Origin: Volvox africanus
Lineage: Eukaryota; Chlorophyta; Chlorophyceae; Chlamydomonadales; Volvocaceae
Direction of reading: 5' to 3'
DNA: 64,000 nucleotides
Assembly (NCBI GenBank): GCA_030268105.1
Contig: BSDZ01000080.1
Span: forward strand, 1,178,001 to 1,242,000
Shown here: piece after piece, positions 1-15,664 of the stretch
Numbering within the stretch: the stretch's first letter is position 1
Layout of the letters: each line of letters begins with the position of its first letter
Notes under the pieces: generated by a model
Database searches by the model: none
The model's input: only the letters and a program-made list of their open reading frames with translations
What the model was told of the DNA's origin: nothing
Translations under genes and position numbers: made by a program

Positions 1-310
1 GCTGCGCTACCACCAATTCACCCCCTTCAACACCACCCATGCATAGCAACAACATCTCGGCAAACCCTAGGTCTCGGCCCCCGTCCGCAAGGTCAGCCCG
101 GCCGCACATGGAGGGCCTGTGTCCGGTGTACTCATCCTCTCCCACTCAAGAGAGATGAGAGGATGAGCCTTGACGGTTAGTCCTGGCTTCGTCAGTGATC
201 ATTACCAGCGTTTCGATGTTCGTCTCCCTCACACCCACTCAAGCACTCGTCATGCCGTTGTCCTGTGTTGGGTTATCTTATCCGCATCTATCTTTCATCC
301 CTCCAAACAG

Positions 311-559
311 TCGTTGGCGGGTCGGGGCCTAGCGGACCGCTTCCACGCCGTGGTGACCTCTGCCGATGTGCCCCACGCCAAGCCCGAGCCGGACATCTTC
401 CTGCTGGCGGCGGAACGGCTGGGACTCAAGCCGGAGGAGTGTGTGGCATTCGAAGACGCGCCGATGGGCAAGAAGTCCGCTCGAGCAGCAGGATATATGG
501 CGGTGGTCGACGTTACCGGGCTGCCGGGGCACCCGGATAGGGGGCAGAGGGACTCATGA
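311..559 (+). CDS. HAD-superfamily hydrolase, last exon (5' part outside window)
   Basis: Terminal coding exon of a haloacid dehalogenase-like hydrolase, 82 residues to the TGA at 557-559. The acceptor is CCAAACAG at 303-310 and the frame is open from there. The segment carries HAD motif III, the lysine of AKPEPDIFLLAAERLG, followed by the acidic motif IV FEDAPMG and a small helix with ARAAGY, as in the beta-phosphoglucomutase-like and (DL)-glycerol-3-phosphatase-like subgroups. These enzymes hydrolyse phosphoesters through an aspartyl-phosphate. The nucleophile motif DxDGT and the cap domain are not present in bases 1-310, so upstream exons must lie left of the window or the gene is a fragment. 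Substrate cannot be inferred. A TGTAA at 1013-1017 could be the polyadenylation signal, which would place the following purine repeat in the 3' UTR. Confidence 0.7.
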   Translation, partial: SLAGRGLADRFHAVVTSADVPHAKPEPDIFLLAAERLGLKPEECVAFEDAPMGKKSARAAGYMAVVDVTGLPGHPDRGQRDS

Positions 560-640
560 TGGGGCGTCGGGGGCGGCTTCCGCCGGAACGTGGAGGGCAC
601 CTGTCGGGAGCAGCGACCAATGACATAGCGAGGCAAGAAC

Positions 641-945
641 GGAGGAAAGAGGAGGAAAGAGGAGGAAAGAGGAGGAAAGAGGAGGAAAGAGGAGGAAAGA
701 GGAGGAAAGAGGAGGAAAGAGGAGGAAAGAGGAGGAAAGAGGAGGAAAGAGGAGGAAAGAGGAGGAAAGAGGAGGAAAGAGGAGGAAAGAGGAGGAGAGA
801 GGTGGAGAGAGGTGGAGAGAGGAGGAGAGGGAGAGAGGGAGAGGAGGAGAGGGAGAGAGGGAGAGAGGGAGAGAGGGAGAGAGGGAGAGAGGGAGAGAGG
901 GAGAGAGGGAGAGAGGGAGAGAGGGAGGGAGGAGAGGGAGAGAGG
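641..945. repeat. Purine-only simple repeat, GGAGGAAAGA then GAGAGG/GGGAGA
   Basis: About 15 copies of the 10-mer GGAGGAAAGA (641 to ~795) grade into GGGAGA/GAGAGG hexamers up to ~945. The + strand is almost purely purine for 300 bp. Long frames on both strands across it are low-complexity artefacts. It lies downstream of the HAD stop codon, plausibly in its 3' UTR. Confidence 0.9.
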
Positions 946-1012
946 AGGAGGAAGGGAAAAAGGAATGCGTGTGTGGGTTTATGCCAGGCTCGGGAACCCA
1001 ACGGAGGCGAGT

Positions 1013-1017
1013 TGTAA
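1013..1017 (+). terminator. Candidate TGTAA polyadenylation signal for HAD gene
   Basis: TGTAA is the usual volvocine polyadenylation signal. This copy is the first convincing + strand match after the HAD stop at 557-559, about 450 bp downstream and beyond the purine repeat. Confidence 0.3.
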
Positions 1018-2992
1018 GGGGGGGAAGGGGAGGGTTGATTTTCTCGTAGTCGGGGAGGGGGCTGATGCGTGGATGGATTTTCCTAGGCGGAAGCGGGAGA
1101 CGTAACTTAGAGATGTGGACTACATGGACTTCATGACTTGATCCCTAGGCGTAGAATTATGTTCGTCCCGGAATACCGAAATATACCATGAACATTATCT
1201 GTTTTGATTCAATATTGATTGTCGAATGTCGATTGTTGAATGTGCGAAAGTCGAGGATCTGAAGAAGGACCTGAAAGAGCAAAAGACCCTAGTTGTGGAG
1301 GACGTGCGTCTTCCTAGCGTACGGGCTGCGATGTGGACTCGATGGGAAAACAGTTGCAAAAATACCAAAAGAAGGGTGGGGAGAGGAAGGGGGTTCTCTC
1401 GTCAAGTCCTCTCGAAAGGAGAATGCGTAGGGATGCGTTCGTAGAGGCATGGAGGGTCGGCAGGGTTTGGCAGGTTGAGAAGTGACAATGGCAAAAGCAA
1501 AAAGCAGTCCTGTCGCATAGATAGGTTCATCACAAGATCACCTATGGGCTCTTGAATGGCATGAAAGTGGAAGAAGGTCGAATGGAATGGTGGAAGGTCA
1601 TCATATGTAAGCTGAATTGCGTTGGCAGATACATAACTGCATTCCAGAAGTAGATAGTAATTTTGTTACCATAGCCACAACTTCAGCTCACTGGCCTTCG
1701 CCATAAACCAGATTAGCCTAACTCATGGCCAGCTTAGCGTAGCAGGGCCGGAATCTTGAGCGGATAGCTTAGCACGATCACCACACCATCCAAGCAATGT
1801 TAGGCATCTTTAGCAGCAGGTTAAGTACGGGCAGAAACGTAACACCTACTACCTAGGTTACATTTCCCATCCATGGACGGCAGGCTGACTCCGTGGAGTG
1901 GCTGCATGTGTTATACGTACTATCGTCTTTGCATGGCGTACATGCCGTACACCGACATACACGGAAACATGCGTACAGAAGAGCAAATTCACGCATGGAT
2001 ACGTAGATGCATGTATCTGGGGCCGCCGCCTGCCCAGACAATAGTGCCATTACACCTCAGGAAGGTGTCTTACGCCCCGCCCTGCCCTGCCCTGCCCAGC
2101 CCTGCCCTGCCCTGAGTACGACAAAGGAATTCATTGTGTGACCCAATCTCCGTCGACTCCTTACGATTCACAGGGTTTAAAAAAAGTGCACGACAAGGAT
2201 ACCTATTGTTCGGGAGCGGAATATCGCTAAGCCATCCGGATGTGATCAGACTATATGAACAATATTATATCATAACAATATATTGACACCAGTTACTTTT
2301 TGCCACCCGTACATGTCTGCCCCAACACCGGCGAATCTAACTCCTGCTCATCGGAGGTTCATCTGCAACTGTGTTGCAACACAACAGCTTATCTTACCCC
2401 TTAAAGACTTGGCCAGCAACTTTTACAACATTCTGGCAGGAAAAAATCAGGATCAGCTCGGTTTCGTAGGGTAAATAATATTTTTTGACAAGTAGTTCGT
2501 AATAAGGTGTATTTGCTTCCCTAAGCTTCTGTGCAGCCGTCTGGACAAATCCGGACGAAACCGATCAACCGTCTACGTCACAGCGCTCCCTAACATCGAC
2601 CACGCTTAATCAGGAAACTCTTGGAAAACCCGTCTGAAGTTGGATCTTGATGACTGGGGGATTCGTGCATACGAGGTTAAGATATAGCAGACCGCTGAAT
2701 GAATCTATTCTGGGTCCCATGGGCCATATCGCAATCCATACTGCTTTTATGTTTCGTATTCGACAATTGTAGTTGCAGTTATTTGGTTTCCATGTAATTT
2801 CTTATGGCGAATCACGATTTTCGTGTACTAGCTCGAGGGCAGAGCCTTTGGTAAAGTCCTCAACGTCTGTTTTACCTCGAATGCGTATCAGAGCCAATTC
2901 ACGTTGAAGTAACCTTTAGTACGAATTGAGTTTGAAAACGCGAGATATTGTCCAAACAGCATCATTGAGGGAGAACCTCTCTGACGAACGAC

Positions 2993-8358
<5,366 letters not shown>

Positions 8359-8609
8359 CGCAGAGAGCTACACTTGCCGCCTTCTTGTGGCCGGCGGCTG
8401 GAAGATGGTGCGGACTGTCTGTGTGTGTTTGTGTGTATGTATGTGTGTTGGCGCGATCGGGCATCCTGGGGACCTAATTTCTGTTTGACGCAACAAGGAG
8501 GATCAAGAGCGGCCCATTGCTCATGAGATTGGTATGACGATGACAACGATGATTTGACGATGCAAGCTCGGCTTGGCTTGATGGGGATTGTGGAATATCT
8601 GCAGGACTA

Positions 8610-8614
8610 TGTAA
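8610..8614 (+). terminator. Candidate TGTAA polyadenylation signal for REP
   Basis: TGTAA about 250 bp after the preferred REP stop at 8356-8358. I found no TGTAA between the alternative stop (7809) and 8358, which mildly supports the last splice. Confidence 0.4.
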
Positions 8615-9592
8615 CAACTTGCTTGTTCGTCCATCATTTCTTCTGTTAGGGTACTTTACGCTGGCATCAGTATGGCTTTTATTTTTACGATCAACTGGGG
8701 ATGTGCGTGATTATGATGAATTCACTAAAAGCCAATTTCGTCATTTGGCCGAGACGAGGTCTGTTGGGGGGAACGTTGTATCTCTGTTATATCCTGTTAT
8801 ATCCGCCCTGCTATATGCAGCAAAGGCCCAATCGGAAGATGTCCAAATAGCATCAACGATGATACCTGTAGACACCCTAACCAAGATACTACAGGGAAAT
8901 CACAGTTTGTAATTACGCATGGCATGGCATGGCTGGCATATGCATGCACAAGATTGAGATCTGCCGCCGTTGAGGTTTAGTTGGGGTTGAAGTGAGATCA
9001 GATCAGATGCGCTCTTGCTCCGGATGGTGGTTGAGATGGCGCCCCCACCTGATGGTGGGATATTTGAAGTGGCAGCCGCCGGCGCCACATTCATTAATAG
9101 TATTATTGTTGGCATTATCCTGATAATCAAGAGTACGAATAATAAGAATAATATTAGTTGTTATTATTATTCATAAAAAATTATCCACTCATAAAATGGA
9201 TGTTGTGAGCCACGCCCAGCCAGGCACTTTTGAGCCGATAATTGTTCGTAAAAGGTAGACGGGAATTGATGGTTTAGATGTGAGCTACACCTGAAATCCG
9301 TTAGCACAATCCTGCATGTACGGCAGCTTTAAAACCCAACACAACCCTGGTGTGTGTAACTAAGTATGCCGTACGTTTACTGGTAAAAGTTTCATCATCA
9401 CGTGTCATAACGCACGCTTTAAAACCCCAATAGCCGTTCCGCCACCCAGTACTTACTATATGTACGACGGGAAACAGAGCCGAGCTGCCGTACAAAAAGC
9501 TCAACCATCAGTCTAGCTGAAATTCAAAATGTCAGCAGCTGACGTTTAAGCGACAGAATGAATTTGGACGGAATTTACGATTTACATCAAGG

Positions 9593-9597
9593 TTTTA
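9593..9597 (-). terminator. Candidate TGTAA polyadenylation signal, renalase-like gene
   Basis: TTACA on the + strand here (and another near 9583) reads TGTAA on the - strand, about 215 bp beyond the stop at 9813-9815. Confidence 0.4.
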
Positions 9598-9736
9598 CAT
9601 CATAATCCCGCACCCAAACAGTGCTGCAAGCCCTCCGGTTGCAGTGTTCGCCGTCAACGTTTGACAGCCCACCCAATAGTGAAAAGACAGCACGATGGAA
9701 AATTGCGTGATGAAAACTCCCATCCAAACCCCGACA

Positions 9737-9778
9737 CCTAAAACCCTAAAAACCCGTGATAACCCCTAAACCCTAATC
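9737..9778. repeat. Short interstitial telomere-like repeats
   Basis: CCTAAAACCCTAAAAACCC followed by ACCCCTAAACCCTAATCG. Units resemble the algal telomere repeats CCCTAAA and CCCTAAAA, but only about four imperfect copies are present, just downstream of the renalase-like stop codon. Confidence 0.45.
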
Positions 9779-9812
9779 GTCCGTCCGTCCGTCCGCAACG
9801 CATCGCCTGCAG

Positions 9813-12800
9813 TCACAGCCTCAGCAGGGCATTCGCCGCCTCCCATCCCGTCACGTAGGCGTCAGCGGCACGTGGTCCTTTACACCTGCCGTGCGGAGTT
9901 TGGGGTTAGGGGTCAAGGGGTCAAGGGGTCAGGGAGCACACCCACCGACAAGGAAACGGCAAACGAAATGAACTAACAGAAAGTGCAAGACCGCCATAAC
10001 CACCAACAACAATCGAAATGCCCGCAGCGGTTCAGCAGTAGCAGTAGCAGTAGCAGTAATTGTTATGGGAAAAGAAGGACGCCATGGGGTCAAGTATTCG
10101 GCAATTACTACTGCAAGACAAGCACGGCATGACCCATCACGGCGGAAAGTTATGCTCCCCCTCCCCTTCCCTCCCTTTCCCCCACCAGTCGCCGCAAACC
10201 CCCAACCGCATCTCCGGACGAATCATGAAGTACCCCGCCAGCGGCGCCGCCGCGCTTCCGCCGCCGCTTTCGCCGCCGCCAGCTTCCTTGGCCAGAGGCG
10301 TGGGTGGATGTGGGGGTCGCGGATTGAGCGGGTACGCGTTATTCCATCGGTGCGCCTCCATGTGGATTACGTCATCCGCTGAAATGCGCGTCTACATGAT
10401 TTGTGCCCCCATGAGCATAGGGCCATAGGGACGGTGATCGGCGGGAGGGGGAAAGCAAGGGAACAACATTAGCGCTTTACAAAAAAAGATGCCACCCTAC
10501 CTATCCTAGCTATGACGGTTAGGCGAGCGAAAAACATAAATTCCAGTCCCCCACCCCATCAGTCCACCGCTGCCTGCCCCGTCGGTCTCCTTTCCGATTT
10601 GCATTTGGCGGTTAGGTAGGGCCTTATGAGGGAATATGAGGGGCAGCATGGCAACGGCGTTTGGAGGGTAACAAGATTAAGAAATCCAAGATCCAAGAAA
10701 CGTTCCGTACATCGTACCTGTACGAGATGCGCGAAATCACGAAGCAGCTCCTGTGCCACGTCAGCGGGTGCGGCCCCGCGTCGGGTGTTGCTCCAGTCGG
10801 GGCCGCCGTGCACAACCCAAGACTCCCCCTGACCCCCCGCCACCAGCGGCCTCCCGGGCTTGGACGAGTCACGAGCTAGCCAGGCAATGGGGCCGTACAG
10901 CGGTACGGCACCGCCTTCGGGGTCTGGTCGGCTGAGGAGCGCGCCGTCGAAAGGAACGTCTGCCGCATCATCGCAGGGCCGCCAAAGTAGTATTATTTTT
11001 TGGATTTGGATTCCATATTTGGAAGATGTTGGAAAAACGACGCGTGCGTGCTTTGGTTGGGTTTGATTTGGTTTTCGTTGGGTTTAGATTTTTTGGTTGG
11101 TTTGCTGTAACGGAACTGACGAACGTTAATCCTAAATCCTTAGCTGCGGTTGCGTCTGATCAAACCGTCGCTTCAACGACTAACAGCCATCAACCATCGC
11201 TAGCTATCTACCACAATGCGCGCCATACATCCACACACTTTCTGCCCCTCCTTCACAAACCCTCTCCCCCCGGCCCCTCCACAGCGCCCTGCATAGCTGT
11301 ACCTATCTTCTTGTTGAGTGCCACCATGAGGGCCCAGCACACGTTGGACTGCACCTCCGAAGCCGCCGCCACCACATCCGCCGCCAGCGACCCATGGGCC
11401 TGACCGCTGCCGCTACTGCCACCCTCTCCGCCAGGGCTGCTGCTACTGCTGCTAAGCAGTCTGGCAGTTGAGACGCTGCTCATGGCTGTCACGACGATGT
11501 CGAAGGACGTGGACTCAAGCCTACATGCGGGGGACTGGTTTGTGGAGTAGGGGACACATCGGGTATTTTTCGCACGTGTGTCTAGATATATCCCCAGCCC
11601 CCTCCTCCCTCTCCCCGCCTCTCTCTTCCCACATCACTTCTTCACCACACCCTCCCCCCCAGCCCTGTTCTCCGCAACCCACCAGCCCCATTGACGGACC
11701 TCCCGCTCACCTTGCATGAGAAGCATCATCTCCGCTACCGCCGGCCGCTGTTGGCCTCGCCCTGCACGTCCACATCCCCCTCCCCACGTCCCAGTGCAGC
11801 CCCTCCACCTGTGTCGCTGTCAGAGCGGTCAGGCGGGGCCCACAACGCGCTGCCAACGCGCGACCCACGCTGCTGTTGGTGGGGGCACCTACCCATAGGG
11901 CCTTGCTGGCATCTGTCCATTTGTACGACGGGATAAAATGGCCCATACATCGTACATTCCGTGGAGTATAGGGAGCAGGTTCGATGGGGAGGGGGAAAGG
12001 GAGAGGGAAAGGGTTAGAGAGGGACGGGGAGGGGCGGAAAAGAAGGCCGCCTCCAGCTCTTCCCATACCTGCAGCTGTAGCTGTAGCTGTAGCTGTACGA
12101 CGCACAGATCGTGGATTCGTTTTGGATCTAATAAAAACACACAACTTCGAACACCGAAAGCACACGCACATACACACACACATGCTCAACTCACCCGCCG
12201 CGAAGCTGCTCATGTCCACGGTGCCATCCTCCGCTAGATGTGCCGTACCTACGGGCTGTCCTAGGCCCCACTGAGCCACCGCCCCGCGCTGCTGCAGATC
12301 GTCCAGCACCGCTCCGAAAAGCGGATTGCGGGCAGTCAGGTATTGGCAACCTTTTGGGGTTAGGGGGGAGGGGGCGGGAGGATGGGGACGAGCGGAAGAT
12401 GCACGGGGACAAACATGCATAGGGAGTGGGAGGTAGAGGGGGAAGATGAATGAATGAGGCCTGAATGAGACCTGCTTCTAGCACTGGTACTGAACGGTAA
12501 GGAGCGAGGAGTATACACCGTAAAGGTGGAAGATGACGGCAGTACTTCAGCAACGTAGGAATGCGGAAACAACTGGAACGTAAACTAGGTGGGTAGGTAG
12601 GCAGGTAGGCAGGTAGGTAGCCGCCAAGGCCGTGAGTGGAAGCCGAAAAGAAAAGTCATGGAAGCCGTGATTAAGTGTGCTATAGGCCTTGCTGCTGCTG
12701 CTGCTGATGGCGGCGAAGCGGTACCGCGAATTAAAAGCTGGCTGCCAGAGGAAGCATTTCATATACCTGACTCCTGCCGCTGCCGACGTCATGCACTTAT

Positions 12801-13802
12801 CCTTCCCGATCCCCCTTTTTCCGAAACAGCACGTCCTGACCCGACAAACCCAACCCCCGCAACCCAGCCAGGGTTAGCACCAACAAAGGCCGCGATTGCA
12901 CCGAACGAACGAAGCTCACCTGCGGAGGAGGCGGCCACGGCGGTAGCAGCATCAACGGCAAGAACGTGCACATGGGGAAGGGGGAGGGGACAAAGGGGAC
13001 GGGAAGGGGCGATGGTTACCTGTATTTAACTATCTACAACACAACAGACGTGTCGTACGTATTTCCATGCCTACGTACTACTACTATGCCGTACCATGAT
13101 CAAAGGTGACCCGCTCGCCCCGGCTGCCCAGGGTCACGGTGCGGGTGCACATTCGTCCCCCCAAGCCCCGTCCCTGGCCGAATAGGAGGGAGTTGACATG
13201 GAGGGGTGAGGGGCGAAGTACGAAATGTTGGAGGTCAACCAGGAGCACTTTGATAGAGGAGCTGGAGTCTGCTCAAAACTGAGGGGTTAGTATTTGCCAA
13301 TCTCCAGCCACCATGTTTGACGCTCAACAACATTGACGCACGAAACCGTTTAACTTTTCCTTATGGGGAATGACGAAAGATCAAAGATAGTAAGTTTGAT
13401 ATGAGTGCAGATCACGGAGTAAGCCCCATGAGTTTAATGTACGCATCCCGTGATTTCGGTATGATGCCGCATCTCGGAAGTTGAGCGACCGGGACATGTG
13501 ACGGTAAGTTTCTTTAGCTTGAGGTGGCTTTCATTACTGTCCATGCGTGTTCCAATTCATTGATCGCGAGCTGAGCTCACTTGTTCAACGATAACGACAT
13601 TGAGGCCAGCTTTCGCTAGGACATCTGCTGCTGCCAGACCAGCAAAGCCCCCGCCAACAATCAGAGCATTGCCAGAGGCTGCAGTGCGCACTTGGAACCT
13701 AAGTGGCACTGTGCATGACGTAGCTGGTGCCGCTGGATGGGTTCCGTGCGGCTGACAACAAACCCGCCTCACGTTTCGAAGGCAGTGCATGAATTTCAAC
13801 AA
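9813..13802 (-). CDS. Renalase-like FAD/NAD(P)-dependent oxidoreductase
   Basis: Eight exons join in phase: 13802-13581, 13173-13095, 12350-12195, 11912-11711, 11520-11303, 10959-10718, 10391-10186 and 9885-9813, giving 465 residues. The Rossmann motif ALIVGGGFAGLAAA with acidic IVEQ is at residues 46-74, then GRGLGGRM (75-82), FDHG joined to CQYLTARNP, ALWVGAPTNSSVGRALA, SNVCWALMVAL, IAWLARDSSKPGRP, ESWVVHGGPDWS, AHRW and the FAD-binding C-terminal GVCGDWCKGP. This is the order seen in bacterial and plant renalase/amine-oxidase-like flavoproteins, which oxidise reduced nicotinamide isomers or unknown amines. About 44 N-terminal residues rich in Arg, Cys, Ala and Pro and lacking acidic residues suggest plastid or mitochondrial import. 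Ala/Ser/Gly inserts enlarge two loops. The 10391 acceptor is least certain; a CAG six residues downstream breaks phase. Substrate unknown. Confidence 0.88.
12595..12745. repeat. Intronic dispersed repeat, copy A
   Basis: Within intron 2 of the renalase-like gene. It shares TAGGTAGCCGCCAAGGCCG, a diverged middle, CGCCTTGCTGCTG-like and CGGTACCG blocks with 60375-60505, which lies in the last intron of the carboxypeptidase gene in the same orientation. By eye about three quarters of aligned bases match. The nature of the element is unknown. Confidence 0.6.
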
Positions 13803-14205
13803 AGATGTCAGGCATTGATATTATAACGATGGTTAAGATAGTATAGGTGAAGGTGCTGGCCATTGATGGTTTGGTGCCTTGATGAATCAGTTTACCGTGC
13901 GATTACACCGTTGGCCAACGAAACTGACAATCATCCAAGGTGCATACAGTAATCAGTTATATCGATTTAGCTATATCTACCTTACGTTTGGCATAAATGT
14001 AATATGGTCCACGACGAGTTTGCCTTTGTCGGACGTCCATTTTGCCTCTGCGATGTGAGAATATCAGCTCGCACCTCGCTACAAGCAAGCGTGATGTATA
14101 TAATATAATTCCATACCACTTAAATATAACCTCGCATTCCTTGCGTCCGGCGGCCGAGCGGGGAGATGTCGTCGCAGCTTTAAGGGCGGGAGCTCAGCCC
14201 AAAGT
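13803..14205. promoter_or_regulatory. Divergent promoter region, renalase-like gene / TAF1
   Basis: Only 403 bp separate the two start codons, which face away from each other, so the promoters and both 5' UTRs must share this space unless upstream non-coding exons exist. An AT-rich TATA-like string (ATGTATATAATATAATTCC) lies near 14095-14112, about 100 bp before the TAF1 ATG. No other motif was recognised. Confidence 0.55.
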
Positions 14206-15417
14206 ATGCCACGGAGTAGCCAGAGGGATGACGATGAAGGAGAGGAAGGTGGAGACATCTTTACGAGCATTCTCTTCGGGAACATCAATGAGGATGGACG
14301 GGCGGACGCGGACTACTTGGACGAGGTGCGGCACCCAGCCCACGCACCTAGCTGTCCCTAGCTTCTGCCATAAGTCGCAGTAAGCCCGGTTCATGCGCCG
14401 CTGGTTGCTGCATCGGCAAGCACGTCTCTGAACCCATTTGGGTCCATCTGCTGACTCGTGGTCAACGCTGCAGGATGCCCGGCAAAGCCTCACCATCCTC
14501 CGCAGCAAGCTGGGGAGGGAGGAGGGGGACATTACAAAAGGGCTGACCAAGGTGAGGCGTACACAATTTTGTGCTCTCGGGCGTTTCTTTCGAAAATCCG
14601 AGGTGTCGTGGGAGCAGTTACCACCGCCCTCGCGCTGCTGCTCTGATGTTTTGGCGGTATCCGCACCGGCAGTGTGTGGCGGTGATTAAGGGATTGGCGA
14701 GGTTGCTGGTTGGAGTGGTGGTTGAAGTGGGTTTAGAGGAGAAAGCATCATCCGGTGAATTCGTGCACCTGCCTGTGGTCATGACGGTGTCATGGGGGTC
14801 GGTAAAGGAGCTTCGTAAGCGTTGGGATTACCCTCATTGTGATCCACACCTCAGCTAAACGTCCCAGCCCCCTTCGGGGATAGGACGACATGGGGCCACC
14901 CCTCTCGGCACCCTGCTAGGTAGCTTCCTGCTGGGGGTGGTGGTGGTGGTGGTGAGGGTGAGGGTGGTGGTGATGAGGGTGGTGAGGGTGAGGGTGAGGG
15001 TGAGGGTGGTGGTGGTGGTGATGGTGAGGGTGAGGGTGATAATGATGGTGATGGTGATGGTGATGATGGTGATGGTGATGATGGTGATAGTGGTGGTGAT
15101 GAAAATCTTCTACTTGCCACTGCTGCTGATGCCGCTGCTCCATTGGACGTATGGATTGAAACAGGAAGTGGAGGAGGAGGGCTCTGGCGATGCTGGAAGC
15201 GCAGCAGCCGCAGCCGCCATCGTGCCCGTTGCGGGCGCACTCAACTACGAGTGTGAAACCGACGAGGCGGATGACTATGACACACCGGCTGCCGTGAAGG
15301 GGCCCGGTGGTACAGCTCCAGGGTGGGTGCATCACGCCGCAGACGCACGCATGCTCTGTCACGCGCACTGGTTGCTACTTTAAAGTCTCTCCCCAGTCTA
15401 TACACATACACGTACAC

Positions 15418-15508
<91 letters not shown>

Positions 15509-15513
15509 TACAA

Positions 15514-15556
<43 letters not shown>

Positions 15557-15561
15557 TACAA

Positions 15562-15594
<33 letters not shown>

Positions 15595-15629
15595 TACACA
15601 TACACACATACACATACACATACACATAC

Positions 15630-15664
<35 letters not shown>

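Larger units (their letters stand above)
560..2992. other. Intergenic region between HAD gene and REP
   Basis: Apart from the purine repeat (641-945) and a short tandem CCCTG tract at about 2077-2115, I see no conserved protein, RNA gene or mobile element here. Short open frames lack family signatures. The right part should hold the REP promoter and 5' UTR; an AT-rich patch with TATA-like strings lies near 2255-2285. Confidence 0.5.
8359..9812. other. Convergent intergenic region, REP to renalase-like gene
   Basis: 3' flanks of two convergent genes. No additional gene is recognisable; a 97-residue + strand frame near 8619 has no family signature. It contains candidate poly(A) signals for both genes and short telomere-like CCCTAAA strings at 9737-9778. 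Confidence 0.5.

Noticed and set aside
637..1001. Long Arg/Glu and Ser/Pro/Leu frames over the purine repeat
   Set aside because: Products of a 10-bp and 6-bp satellite read in several frames; no start context or family similarity.
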